Both the position numbers and the translations under genes were made by a program. A model generated the notes under the pieces. That model saw only the letters and a program-made list of their open reading frames with translations. It had not been told where the DNA came from and did no database searches. From Lysobacterales bacterium (GTDB taxonomy: Bacteria; Pseudomonadota; Gammaproteobacteria; Xanthomonadales; SZUA-5): a stretch of DNA of 64,000 bases. Each line of letters opens with the position of its first letter. The first letter of the stretch is position 1. The stretch lies in the NCBI GenBank assembly GCA_022841325.1, contig JALHRS010000001.1, forward strand, positions 60,889 through 124,888, written 5' to 3'. Shown here piece after piece: positions 7,307 through 16,992 of this stretch.

Positions 7307-9820
7307 GTGAATCGCTTCATCCTCTTGCTTGTCGCCATGGTCATCGGCCTGTCTGCGTTCAGCCCGGTCGCGGCACAAACCGAACGCTGCGTGCGCAACG
7401 TCGCCGAGTTCAACAGCGCCTGGATCGTTGCCGACGACGAACCGGTGCTGATCAAGATGGCGGTAGGGACCTACGATCTGACCGGAAGCGTGGTGGACGT
7501 GGACGGCGCCGCCTTCGAAAATGTCGATGACGACGTGACCATTCAAGGGGGCTACAACAGCAACTGCAGCGCGCGCTCTGGACTGCCGGGCGACACCGTA
7601 CTCACCTCCAGCTCGCGACTGCTGCTGCGCACCTACGCCGCGATCATCGAAGGCAGCGGATCACTGACCCTGGACCGACTGAAATTCAGCAACGTGCCGC
7701 GGGTGGAATTGCTGACAGAAGACGACACGACGCCCGATCAGCTGCTGACGCTGTCCAGGGTCTGGTTCGATGGCGTCGGTCAGACGGTGCTCAACGCGGC
7801 GGAGATGGAGCTGGACAATCTGCTCGTGGTGCGCGGCGGCAATTGTGCGCTGCAGATTGACAGGAACAGTTCCCCCGGACGCGTCTTGCTCGACCGCTTT
7901 GCGATGCGCCACAGCACCATCGCCAACAACAACGGTGCCGGGCTGTGCATCGGGCTTGCGAATCTTGCGGGCAATGACTGGAGCGCGACACTGACCAGCA
8001 ATGTGTTCTGGAACAACGCAGGCGACGATCTCGCCCTGCTCAATACCGGCGTCAACCAGATCCGCGCCACGCTGCTCAACAACACTTACCTCAACCTGCA
8101 GAGCAACCGCGGCCTGGCCAGCGCGCCGGTGGCCACCTCCAATGCCAACCCGCAGTTCGTCAACGCGCTGGCCGGCAACTGGCGCCTGTCGGGAGCCTCG
8201 CCGGCGATCAACAGCGGCCGCATTGCAGTTTCCTTGCTCAATGAGCTGGATTTCGATGGCGAGCCGCGCTGGTTTGGCGATGCCCCCGATCGCGGCGCTT
8301 TCGAGTCGGCAGTGGGCAGCACCGCCACGGTCTTGACCGTCACCAACACCAACGATGCTGGGTTAGGGTCCCTGCGCCAGGCGCTGCTCGACGCCAATGC
8401 CGCAGCCAACATCAACCGCATCCGTTTTGCGATTGGCAGCAGCTGCGGGCCGCGCATCATCAACCTGGCGAGCTTGCTGCCGGACATCGTGCATCCGGTG
8501 TCGATCGAGGGCTTCAGCCAACCCGGCGCGGTGCGCAATACCGCCGTGGCGGGCTACAACGGCACGCTGTGCATTGCCATCAACGGGCAGAACCAGATCA
8601 CCGGCGCTTTCGGTTTGAACGTCAACACCACCGCCTCGCCAGATGCCACGGTCAGCATCGAGGGCATCGCATTCGGCGGGCACTCCATCGCCGCGGTGCA
8701 GTTTGCCGGAGGCCGCAATCACCAGCTGCTGGGCGCGCAGATCGGCGGCACCATCGGCAGCACCAACCTGCTGCCCAGCAACATCGGCGTGCGCGTTGCC
8801 GGCAGCACCGAGGGCGTACGCATCGGCAGCAGCCAGGCCGGTGATCGCAATCGCATCGCCGACAGCTTGTCGACCGGCATCCTGGTGTCCGGGTCGGGCA
8901 GCACCCAGCCACGCCTGGCGATCATCGAAAACAACTACGTCGGCACCTTGAACGGCGGCGATGCGCGTGGCGGCAATGCCGGCGGCATCCTGCTGCGCGG
9001 GGTTGGCCACCTGGTTCGCGGCAACGTGGTGCACAGCAATGCCGGCAGCGGCATCGAAGTCGAAGGCAGCACCGCCAGCGCAGTGCGCATACTCAACAAC
9101 CGCATCGGCATTCCGGCGCTGTGTTTTGGCACCTGCCTCAATCGCGGCAACGGCGGTCACGGCGTGCTGCTGCGCAACGGCGCCGATCGCAACCCGGTGG
9201 AGGGCAACACCCTTGCCTACAACGCGCTCAATGCGGTGACGGTGATCAGCGCGCGCGAGAACAGCATCCGCCGCAACAGCAGTTTCGATCAAGGCGGCAT
9301 CGCCATCGATCTGGGTGGCGACGGCCGCAACTACACCAACAGCAACAACTCGCAACCGGCGCCCACGGGCGCGGGCAACGATGCACAGAACTACCCGAGC
9401 TTGAGCGATGCGCGTGGCAGCGTCGCGACGGGCATTGTCTCGGGCAGCCTGAGCAGCGCCAACGGCTGGTACCGCATCGACTTGTACGGCGCCCCCAGCT
9501 GCGTCAATGTGACGCTTGGCGGCATCCCGCTCGGACAGCACGGCGAAGCGCGCGACTGGCTGGGCTCGGGCGTGGTGCAGATCAGCAACGGCACTGCCAG
9601 CAGCGACGGCACGGCGAGCTTCAGCAACTTGCCCATCGCGAGGGAGGGCAATAGCAACTACTTCAGCAACAGCACGCGCATCATCGCCACTGCCACCCGC
9701 CTGTCAGGCAACCCGGCATCCGGCATTTCAATGAGCTTGGGTACCTCGGAGCTGTCGCGCTGCCGCACCTATTCGGTGGAAGTGATCGACGAGTTGTTTG
9801 CAAATGGTTTCGAGGGCTGA
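7307..9820 (+). CDS. Secreted parallel beta-helix protein with terminal NGFE motif
   Basis: About 837 residues. A signal peptide ends near VAAQ. The mature protein is rich in short beta-strand rungs of the pectin-lyase-like right-handed helix type, with many NNxxG turns. A second section starts with the CSLREA-like stretch TNDAGLGSLRQALLDANA around residue 350. The protein ends LFANGFEG, the terminal motif shared with six other exoproteins of this island. GTG 7307 is preferred because GGAG lies eight bases upstream; GTG 7292 is possible. No catalytic residues are recognisable. Likely a cell-surface or extracellular adhesin-like or polysaccharide-associated protein. Confidence 0.85.
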   Translation: MNRFILLLVAMVIGLSAFSPVAAQTERCVRNVAEFNSAWIVADDEPVLIKMAVGTYDLTGSVVDVDGAAFENVDDDVTIQGGYNSNCSARSGLPGDTVLTSSSRLLLRTYAAIIEGSGSLTLDRLKFSNVPRVELLTEDDTTPDQLLTLSRVWFDGVGQTVLNAAEMELDNLLVVRGGNCALQIDRNSSPGRVLLDRFAMRHSTIANNNGAGLCIGLANLAGNDWSATLTSNVFWNNAGDDLALLNTGVNQIRATLLNNTYLNLQSNRGLASAPVATSNANPQFVNALAGNWRLSGASPAINSGRIAVSLLNELDFDGEPRWFGDAPDRGAFESAVGSTATVLTVTNTNDAGLGSLRQALLDANAAANINRIRFAIGSSCGPRIINLASLLPDIVHPVSIEGFSQPGAVRNTAVAGYNGTLCIAINGQNQITGAFGLNVNTTASPDATVSIEGIAFGGHSIAAVQFAGGRNHQLLGAQIGGTIGSTNLLPSNIGVRVAGSTEGVRIGSSQAGDRNRIADSLSTGILVSGSGSTQPRLAIIENNYVGTLNGGDARGGNAGGILLRGVGHLVRGNVVHSNAGSGIEVEGSTASAVRILNNRIGIPALCFGTCLNRGNGGHGVLLRNGADRNPVEGNTLAYNALNAVTVISARENSIRRNSSFDQGGIAIDLGGDGRNYTNSNNSQPAPTGAGNDAQNYPSLSDARGSVATGIVSGSLSSANGWYRIDLYGAPSCVNVTLGGIPLGQHGEARDWLGSGVVQISNGTASSDGTASFSNLPIAREGNSNYFSNSTRIIATATRLSGNPASGISMSLGTSELSRCRTYSVEVIDELFANGFEG

Positions 9821-9871
9821 TCCGCCTTGCGATGCTCCGTCCGGGTGCCTTGCCAGCTGCCGCGCTGGCTG

Positions 9872-9948
9872 CAGGAGCGGACTCTGTCCGCGATCGCTGT
9901 TGATGAAATCCGCCGGATTTCCGGTCGCGGCTGAAGCCGCTCCCACAG
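9872..9948. repeat. Inverted pair of REP-like GGGAGCGG elements
   Basis: Two imperfect palindromes of the family CAGGAGCGG...CCGCGATCG are placed head-to-head at 9872-9896 and 9926-9948. They lie between convergent genes and can fold into a long hairpin. The same family recurs at 29010-29079, 45165-45189 and 61239-61312. Confidence 0.8.
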
Positions 9949-9951
9949 GGC

Positions 9952-11454
9952 CTACTCTGCCGACGGCTGCTCCGCGGCGCAGCCCCAGGCCTGCAGCATG
10001 GACGCCAGCGGTGTGCGCCGGGGGACTGGCTGCGGCTGTTGCCACTGCGCCAGGCAATCTTCGATGTCATCGATCAGCGGCAGACTGAGGCCACCCTGTC
10101 GCAGTCGCCTTAGCTCCTGCTGCAGATGCTCGCGATATTGTGCATCTGTGCGAGCCGCGCTGACCCAGGGCGCCAGACCGAGATCCATGCGCCACAGATC
10201 GAGCCCTATCGCCGGTATTGCCGCCTCGGTCGGCGCCGGCGGCGTGGTTTGCGTCCAGCGCGGCAGTGTCAGCCTGGCGTCAGCCGGGGCATCGGCCCTG
10301 GCGTCCAGCTGCCGGCAGGCCGGAATATCGGGACCCTCCAGGCCGCAGAGATCGACTCTAAGCTCGGTCACCCACTCATGATTGACGTCGGCGGGCACCC
10401 GATCCAGCAACTGGTGCGCCTGCTCGATGTCGCCGCGCTGCGCCCGAATCAGCGCGGCCATGAATCCGGCCATGGGACCGGAGCCGGGCTGTTCCAGGAA
10501 GGCCACACACCTGGCCTCCTTGCCGGCGAGACAGGCTGCCTCGCCCAGGCTGATCTGCGCCGAGACCAGACCGGGATCCAGTTGCAGCGCCCGTTCCAGC
10601 CAGGGTTGAGCCTCGCGCGGACTACCGTGATAGAGCAGCGCATTGCCCAGCCACAGCAGGATCACGCCCTCGCCCGGGTCCAGCGCCGCAGCCCGCGCCA
10701 GTTGCGGCACCGCCAGGTCGTAGCGTTCCTGGTTCATCCAGTACAGCCCACGTGCAGCGTGAGCCATGCCCAGGTCCGGCGATGCCTGCAGCGCGGCAGT
10801 GATCGCCAGGTCAGCCTGCTGCAGGCTTTGCGGCAGGCTCGACAAGCCATATTCGAAGGCCAGCAGATGAGCGGTCGCCAGATGCGCCTGAGCGAGCGCG
10901 AAATCCGGGCGGCGAGCGACCACGTCGAGCAGACTCGCTCGCGCTTCCCCTACGTCTTCTGCAGTCCTGCGCTTGATCCGGGCCAACGCCACCAGAAAAG
11001 CCTGCATGTCGGCCTCGTCCACAGCCGGCTCGGGCGCGGGACGCGGTCTCGGCACCTTAAGCTGACTGCCCACCCACCAGGCCGCCTGCGCGCTCCATTC
11101 GCGACGGGCCTGGCGCGGCTGCACCCATTGTTCCATGACCACCTCTACGCTGTCGCAACGCTGCAGCGCGACACTGGTGAGCGCGCTCACAGCGGTCAGC
11201 TGACGGGACACGGTCAGTGCGTGCGTGGGCTGCCCGTTCCCGGCGCAGCCGGCCGGATCGACACCCACCTGCACCTCCGGCAGCGCCCTCAGGCGCGCCA
11301 GCAGCAGGGCACTGAGGCCCTCGATGGCCAGTTCGGCATCACTCTCATCCGCCAGTGCCGCCGGCGGCACCAGCGCCAGCGACACGCGTTCAGGCGACGG
11401 TGGCGTACATGCCGACAGACACAGCGCCAGAACGGCATACAGGCGTCGACTCAC
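9952..11454 (-). CDS. TPR-repeat lipoprotein
   Basis: About 500 residues from GTG 11454. The N terminus SRRLYAVLALCLSACTPP is a lipoprotein signal with lipobox LSAC, so the mature protein should be lipid-anchored. After an N-terminal domain (about 20-130) come TPR units, for example FALAQAHLATAHLLAFEYGL and YDLAVPQLARAAALDPGEGV. The N-terminal part resembles regions preceding TPRs in CadC-like and FlgO/TolB-N-like proteins, but no DNA-binding domain is present. It interrupts the exoprotein island on the opposite strand and has no NGFE ending. Role unknown; TPR lipoproteins usually scaffold envelope complexes. Confidence 0.8.
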   Translation of the reverse strand: MSRRLYAVLALCLSACTPPSPERVSLALVPPAALADESDAELAIEGLSALLLARLRALPEVQVGVDPAGCAGNGQPTHALTVSRQLTAVSALTSVALQRCDSVEVVMEQWVQPRQARREWSAQAAWWVGSQLKVPRPRPAPEPAVDEADMQAFLVALARIKRRTAEDVGEARASLLDVVARRPDFALAQAHLATAHLLAFEYGLSSLPQSLQQADLAITAALQASPDLGMAHAARGLYWMNQERYDLAVPQLARAAALDPGEGVILLWLGNALLYHGSPREAQPWLERALQLDPGLVSAQISLGEAACLAGKEARCVAFLEQPGSGPMAGFMAALIRAQRGDIEQAHQLLDRVPADVNHEWVTELRVDLCGLEGPDIPACRQLDARADAPADARLTLPRWTQTTPPAPTEAAIPAIGLDLWRMDLGLAPWVSAARTDAQYREHLQQELRRLRQGGLSLPLIDDIEDCLAQWQQPQPVPRRTPLASMLQAWGCAAEQPSAE

Positions 11455-11567
11455 GGGCGCACAGTTCCGGATCAGGACGGGGTTGGGGCAATTCTGACCG
11501 CAGGCTACCGGCGTGTCGATCAGCGGGTGCCCGCATGGTCCGCCTGCCCCTCGATCGCCAAACCCCA

Positions 11568-11600
11568 ATTTTGGGGTACACAGTCCGGTACCACCGCACC
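11568..11600. promoter_or_regulatory. Shared upstream element, copy 1 (GGGGTACACAGTCCGGTACC)
   Basis: A CCCCAATTTTGGGG palindrome runs into GGGGTACACAGTCCGGTACC. A close match, TGGGTACACAGCCCGGCACC, lies at 16829-16848 upstream of another island gene. This copy lies between the divergent TPR lipoprotein and the CSLREA-protein gene, where a promoter or operator is expected. Function is inferred from position and conservation only. Confidence 0.35.
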
Positions 11601-11647
11601 CAGCATTCCCTCACCGCGCAGTTCGCGCGCGCTGACGGATTGCCACG

Positions 11648-14014
11648 ATGTCACGGTCCCAGTTCTCTCCCCGATGCAAGCTGCCTCACTTGCGCGGCTT
11701 GCAGCAAATGTTCCTGCTCGCGGGGCTGCTGTGCTCGGCACCTATGCTCGCAGCCACCTTCGTCGTCGACACCACGGCCGACAACGCTTCGCTCAGCGCC
11801 TGCACAGCCGCCGCAGGCGATTGCTCATTGCGCGGGGCGATCACGGCAGCCAACGCCACCATCGAAACCGACGACATCGCCTTCAACATTCCGACTACTG
11901 AGCCAGGCTGCAATGCCGGCAGCGGCATCTGTCGGATTGAGGTCGGCTCGCCGCTGGCTGTCAGCCGTGGGCTGACCATCGATGGCTATACCCAACCCGG
12001 TGCCCAGCCGAACACCATTCCTGCGCCCGGCGCCATCAACGCCCAGTTGAAAATCGAGATCACCAGCGCCGGTTTCATCAACTTCGGCACGGCACTGTTC
12101 GACCTCACCAGCAGCAACGCCAGCCCATTCAACCTGCGCGGCCTGGCGATGGCCTTGCCGACCTCGGCCATCGTTTCCGGCGGCCTGCGCCACGACTACC
12201 GTGGCAACTGGTTCTGCGTCGATGCCAGCGGCCAGTCGCCGAACTTCAACCTGGCCTGCAGCGCCCTGGGCTTGAGCTTCTTCAATCGCACGATTCAGGT
12301 GGGCGGGCCAAACCCGGCCGACCGCAACGTGATCGCCGGCGGCGGTCGCGATCTGAGCGGGCAGCCGGGCGGTGGCACCAGCCGCCTGCGCGTCAACAGC
12401 ATCGTCAGCGAGCGCGGTTCGATCCTGCTGCAGGGCAATCTGATCGGCCTGGCACCGGACGGCATCACACCCCTGCCGATGCGCGATCCCTTCATCGTCC
12501 TGAGCGGCGACGACGGCTTCGACACCCCGAACATCCGCATTCTCGACAACCGCTTTGCCCGCGCCACGGGCAACTTCAGTGGCGGTTTTGGCGGTGCGCT
12601 GCAGTTCTCGGTCAGCCGGACCATGAATGAGACAGCCTTGATCCAGGGCAATGTCTTTGGCCTCGGCGTCGATGGCTCGGTGGTCGGCGTGGAAAAGGAC
12701 CACATCGAGATCTTCCTCGCCAACAGTTCACGTGTGCCGCGCGTGTTGATCGGCGGGCTGGGTGCTGGCCAGGGCAACACCTTCGCCGGCGCCAAGCGTC
12801 AGTCACTCACCAGCACTTCGCTGGGCTCGGCGGTGATTCTCCCCAGCGGGAATGTCAACACCAACATCGAATTCGTTGGCAACCGCATGCTCGGCAACCA
12901 GGGCATCGGTCTGGATTTTCCGACCGCGACGGCAGGCGGCGGCGTGGCGGTCGGGCGCACGCCCAACGACGGCGGAGACCCGGATGTCGGCGCCAACCTG
13001 CAGCAGAACCATCCCAGGATCAGCGCCTACAGCGTCAATGGCACTCAGTTCAGCCTCACTTACCGGGTCGATTCCGCTCCGGCCAACAGCGTCTATCCGC
13101 TGCGCGTGGATTTCTACAAGGCACTCGGTGACGAGGGCGAAGTGCTGCTCGACAGCGATGTCTACAGCTCGGTGAACGCGCAGCAGGACAAGGCGGTCAC
13201 GCTGAGCATTCCGGCCGGCGTGAGCCTGAGCAATGACGATGTCATCGTCGCCATCGCCACCGATGCCGAAGGTCGCAGCAGCGAGTTCAGCTTCGACACG
13301 CTCTCCCTGAGCGCGATCGATACGCCCGATCCGCATCCGGCCGGGCTGCCGTTCTCGGTGAATGTCACCGCACTGGCCACCAGCGGGCCGTTCAAGCCCA
13401 ACGGCATCGTCGATGTCTCGTTGAACACCTCACCGGCCATCACCTGCAGTATCACGCTGAGCCCGAGCGCCACCGCCAACACCAGTAGCGGCAGCTGCCA
13501 GCTGACCCCGACCCAGACTGGCAATCGCACGCTGACCATCAGCTATCGCACCCTGCAGGGTGCCTTCGGCGATGCCGCCGGCCAGGACGTGGTGATCACC
13601 CAGCCCCACGAGGTCACCGTCGCCGGCCCCGAGCAGATCGGATTCGGTCGCTGCCGCCAGAACGTCGTCGAGGGTGAGACCGCTCAGATCCGCGTCGAAC
13701 GCCCCAGTGGCGGCGTCGCCAATGTCAGCGTCGATTTCACCCACACGCCGGGCACAGCCACGCCGGGCGATGACTACACGGTGCCGGCCAACCAGTTGCT
13801 GCAATGGGCGCCCGGCGACATCGCCGCGAAAGTCATCGACGTGCCGATTGCCGGCGACGGCCTGCCCGAACCCACCGAGAACTTCCGCGTGAACCTCGGC
13901 AATGTCATGGGCGCCGCCGTGCTGCCCTTCGGCCAGCTCGACGTCGAGATCGTCGACGGCCAAAGCGATCAACGCTTCCGCAACGGCTTTGAAGGACCGG
14001 AGTGCCTGCCATGA
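11648..14014 (+). CDS. Secreted CSLREA/beta-helix protein with Calx-beta domain and NGFE tail
   Basis: 788 residues. After a signal peptide ending near PMLAA the mature start TFVVDTTADN leads to CSLREA-type sequence (CTAAAGDCSLRGAITAANA, residues 55-75), then long beta-helix-like rungs. Around residues 675-775 a Calx-beta-like domain is visible (VVEGETAQIRVERPSGGVAN; TPGDDYTVPAN). The C terminus is RFRNGFEGPECLP, placing the NGFE motif seven residues from the end. It overlaps the next gene by four bases (ATGA), so the two are translationally coupled. ATG 11708 is an alternative start with a shorter signal peptide. Confidence 0.85.
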   Translation: MSRSQFSPRCKLPHLRGLQQMFLLAGLLCSAPMLAATFVVDTTADNASLSACTAAAGDCSLRGAITAANATIETDDIAFNIPTTEPGCNAGSGICRIEVGSPLAVSRGLTIDGYTQPGAQPNTIPAPGAINAQLKIEITSAGFINFGTALFDLTSSNASPFNLRGLAMALPTSAIVSGGLRHDYRGNWFCVDASGQSPNFNLACSALGLSFFNRTIQVGGPNPADRNVIAGGGRDLSGQPGGGTSRLRVNSIVSERGSILLQGNLIGLAPDGITPLPMRDPFIVLSGDDGFDTPNIRILDNRFARATGNFSGGFGGALQFSVSRTMNETALIQGNVFGLGVDGSVVGVEKDHIEIFLANSSRVPRVLIGGLGAGQGNTFAGAKRQSLTSTSLGSAVILPSGNVNTNIEFVGNRMLGNQGIGLDFPTATAGGGVAVGRTPNDGGDPDVGANLQQNHPRISAYSVNGTQFSLTYRVDSAPANSVYPLRVDFYKALGDEGEVLLDSDVYSSVNAQQDKAVTLSIPAGVSLSNDDVIVAIATDAEGRSSEFSFDTLSLSAIDTPDPHPAGLPFSVNVTALATSGPFKPNGIVDVSLNTSPAITCSITLSPSATANTSSGSCQLTPTQTGNRTLTISYRTLQGAFGDAAGQDVVITQPHEVTVAGPEQIGFGRCRQNVVEGETAQIRVERPSGGVANVSVDFTHTPGTATPGDDYTVPANQLLQWAPGDIAAKVIDVPIAGDGLPEPTENFRVNLGNVMGAAVLPFGQLDVEIVDGQSDQRFRNGFEGPECLP

Positions 14015-16647
14015 AGACCAGACTGACGTTTCTCGCCACGCTGCTGGCGGCCTCGCTGGGAATACCCTGCCAGTTCGCCCTGGCCCAGACCAGCCAGGTC
14101 GACAGCCTGACCTTTGCGGATCCCAGCCGCCTTGGCGCGCAGGCAGCCGGTGCCGACAACAGCGACAACTGTTGCCATCCGCGCATCAGCGACGACGGGC
14201 GCCATGTGCTGTTCCTGAGTTCTGCCAGGAATCTGGTGGCCGGTGATCACAACAACAATGTCGACGTGTTCCTGCGTGACCGCACCCTCGGCACCACGCG
14301 CCGCGTCAATGTGCGCTCGGACGGCGCCCAGGGTCGCAGCGGCGATGCCGCCTCGGCAGTGACCGCCGCTATCTCCGCCAATGGCGACCTGGTGGTGTTT
14401 TCCTCGCGCCAGTTTGACCTGGTCGCGGGCGACACCAATCTCGCCAGCGATGTGTTTCTGCATCAGGTCTCCACCGGCATGACCACGCGCATCGTGATGG
14501 GCATCGGCGGGGCCGAGCCCAACGATGCCGTCCTCAATCCCAGCCTGTCGGGCGACGGCCGCTTTGTGGTGTTCGAATCCGGCGCCAACAATCTGGCCCC
14601 CAATCAATCCAATTTCACCCAGCACGTGTACCTGCTGGACCGCAACAGCGGGGTCATCGAACGCATCAGCGTCACCCCGGGTGGCAACCCTGCAGGCGGC
14701 GGCAGTGGCAATGCCACGGTCTCGGATGACGGTCGCTTCGTGGCTTTTGAATCCTCAGCCAACGACCTGGTCGCCACGCCGGGCAATGGCAGCGCCCAGC
14801 TCTACCTGCGCGATCGCCAGCTCGGTGTCACCACACGCCTGAGCCAGGTCGCGGGCGTGCCCGCCAATCTGCCGGTGCAGGGCAGCGTGATTGCCGGCAA
14901 CGGCTCGCGCGTGGCCTTCGAGACCGCCGCCACCAATCTCGATGCGGGCGATACGAACGGCGTCGAGGACATCTACGCGGTCAATGTCGCCAGCGGCGTG
15001 CTGACCCGGGTCAGCGTCGGCGCGGGCGGCGCGCAGACTTCTGAACGCAGCCAGCGCCCGTCGATCTCGCGCAACGGCCAGCGCATCGCCTTCCAGTCGC
15101 GCGGCGTGCTCGCGGCGGGTGGCAGCAGCGCCTTCGAGCAGATCTACCTGCGTGATCTGGATCTGCAGACCACCACGCTGGTGAGCGTGAACAACGCCGG
15201 CAACAACGGCAATCAGGACGAGGTCGATGCCAGCCTTTCCGGAAACGGCCAGGTGGTGGCTTTCAACGCCGCCAGCAACGATCTGGTCGGCGGCGACAGC
15301 AACAATCTCCGCGACCGCTTCGTGCGCGATCTGCTGGGCAACAGCACCGAACGCATCAGCCTGGCCGATGCCGCTGGTCCGTTCCCGTCACAGGCCAATG
15401 GCGATTCGACCACCTCGATCCGCGGCCAGCGCCAGCTGTCGGCCGATGCCCGATTTCTGGTGACGGCCACCAGCGCCACCAACCTCGGCTCACTCGGCCT
15501 GCAGGCCCCGACCACACAGATCGTGCGCATCGACCGCCAGGGCAATGTGGCCCGCCTGATCAGCGTCGACATCAACGGCAATCAGGCGCTGAGCAGTGCC
15601 TTCGATCCCGCCATCAGCAGCGATGGGCGTTTCCTGGTGTTCCGTTCGAACACCACCAATCTGGTGCCGGGCGACAGCAACAACGCCTCCGACATCTTCT
15701 GGCTGGACGCCAACGGCGGTGGTCTGGAGCGGGTCAACCTGGGCCCCGGCGGTGTGCAGGGACTGGGTGGCGCCACCACCACGCTGCCCAGCGTCTCCGA
15801 CGATGGCAACGCCATCGCCTTTGTCTCCAACCAGAACAATCTGGTGACGGGCGACACCAATGCCGCGCAGGACATCTTCGTGCGCGATCGCGTCACCAGC
15901 ACCACCACCCGGGTCAGCGTCGATTCCTCCGGCGCCCAGGCCAACGGCCTCAGCGATTTCGCGGTGATCTCGGCCAATGGTCGCTTCGTGGTGTACACCT
16001 CTCTGGCCAGCAACCTGATCGCCGGCGATGTCGGCGGTTTCCAGGACATCTTCCGGCATGATCGTCAGACCGGCCAGACCGTGCTGATCAGCCAGTCCAG
16101 TGGCGGCGTTCAGGGCAACGGCAACAGCTTCGTCTCGGCGATCTCGGCCGATGGCAACCGCATCGCCTTTTCTTCGGCGGCCACCAATCTGGTCAGCGGT
16201 GACAGCAACGCCCGCACCGACATCTTTGTCCGTGATGTGAATCAGGGCACCACCACGCTGGTGTCGGTCAGCAGTTCCGGCGAACTCGGCAACGGCACCT
16301 GCAGCGTGCCCTCGATCAGCGCCGATGGCCAGATCGTGAGCTTCCTCTCCGGTTCCAGCAATCTGGTCGCTGGCGACAGCAACAACCTCAACGATCTGTT
16401 CCGCCACGATCTCGGCAGTGGCCAGACCACGCGCATGAGCGTTGATCCGGATGGCCGTCAGGCGCGCGCGGGGCAAGCCACCGTCACTGCGGGGCAAGTC
16501 AGCCCGGATGGCAGCGTGGTCGCCGTGGAAACCAACGCCCAGGACTGGCAGCTCGGCACCGGCCTCAGCGGCGCCCGCGGCATCCTGCTGGCCACGCCGG
16601 CCACCGTACAGCTGCCGGACAACCTCTTTGCCAATGGCTTCGAGTGA
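14011..16647 (+). CDS. Secreted PD40/WD40-like beta-propeller protein with NGFE tail
   Basis: 878 residues from ATG 14011, preceded by a GAAGGACCGGAG ribosome-binding region. The signal peptide ends at FALAQ. The protein consists of about a dozen repeats of the PD40 type, each with an ISxDGRFVVFxS strand followed by NLVxGDxN and DIFVRD. This repeat is shared with TolB-like propellers. The last residues are LFANGFE, directly followed by the stop. No enzyme motif is seen; propellers of this kind usually bind proteins or polysaccharides. It is coupled to the preceding CSLREA gene. Confidence 0.88.
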   Translation: MKTRLTFLATLLAASLGIPCQFALAQTSQVDSLTFADPSRLGAQAAGADNSDNCCHPRISDDGRHVLFLSSARNLVAGDHNNNVDVFLRDRTLGTTRRVNVRSDGAQGRSGDAASAVTAAISANGDLVVFSSRQFDLVAGDTNLASDVFLHQVSTGMTTRIVMGIGGAEPNDAVLNPSLSGDGRFVVFESGANNLAPNQSNFTQHVYLLDRNSGVIERISVTPGGNPAGGGSGNATVSDDGRFVAFESSANDLVATPGNGSAQLYLRDRQLGVTTRLSQVAGVPANLPVQGSVIAGNGSRVAFETAATNLDAGDTNGVEDIYAVNVASGVLTRVSVGAGGAQTSERSQRPSISRNGQRIAFQSRGVLAAGGSSAFEQIYLRDLDLQTTTLVSVNNAGNNGNQDEVDASLSGNGQVVAFNAASNDLVGGDSNNLRDRFVRDLLGNSTERISLADAAGPFPSQANGDSTTSIRGQRQLSADARFLVTATSATNLGSLGLQAPTTQIVRIDRQGNVARLISVDINGNQALSSAFDPAISSDGRFLVFRSNTTNLVPGDSNNASDIFWLDANGGGLERVNLGPGGVQGLGGATTTLPSVSDDGNAIAFVSNQNNLVTGDTNAAQDIFVRDRVTSTTTRVSVDSSGAQANGLSDFAVISANGRFVVYTSLASNLIAGDVGGFQDIFRHDRQTGQTVLISQSSGGVQGNGNSFVSAISADGNRIAFSSAATNLVSGDSNARTDIFVRDVNQGTTTLVSVSSSGELGNGTCSVPSISADGQIVSFLSGSSNLVAGDSNNLNDLFRHDLGSGQTTRMSVDPDGRQARAGQATVTAGQVSPDGSVVAVETNAQDWQLGTGLSGARGILLATPATVQLPDNLFANGFE

Positions 16648-16992
16648 GTAGGCCGTGGTGATCCCCTGCGCTCCGCCGGGCTGAGCGGAGACCGGGAAAC
16701 GTGCACCGTGCGCGCCGAAGGCTGATGACGCGGGCCCCGCGCCAACCCAGGTCACGCGGGCCCGCAGGGCCTGCGTGGCAGGGTGCAGCCTCAAATCCCT
16801 GCTCCACCCCGCCGCCCCTACCCCAGTTCATGGGTACACAGCCCGGCACCTCGCCCGCCAAGATTGCGCCATCGCCGGGTCGCAATCCTCGGCACCGAAC
16901 GAGGACTCCGCAGAGTCCTTCTTGCGGATCCGGATTGTCTGGCCCAAGCGGCGTTCGCATGCCGATCTGACCGATCGCAGAGGAGACAGAGG
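16648..16992. other. 345-bp intergenic region with candidate regulatory sites
   Basis: No gene is evident. It contains a GC-rich inverted repeat around 16730-16765 that could stop transcription from the propeller gene. It also holds the second copy of the GGGTACACAG element at 16829-16848 and a palindrome GGACTC-CGCA-GAGTCC at 16903-16918, which lies about 75 bases before the next start codon and could be an operator. Confidence 0.4.
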
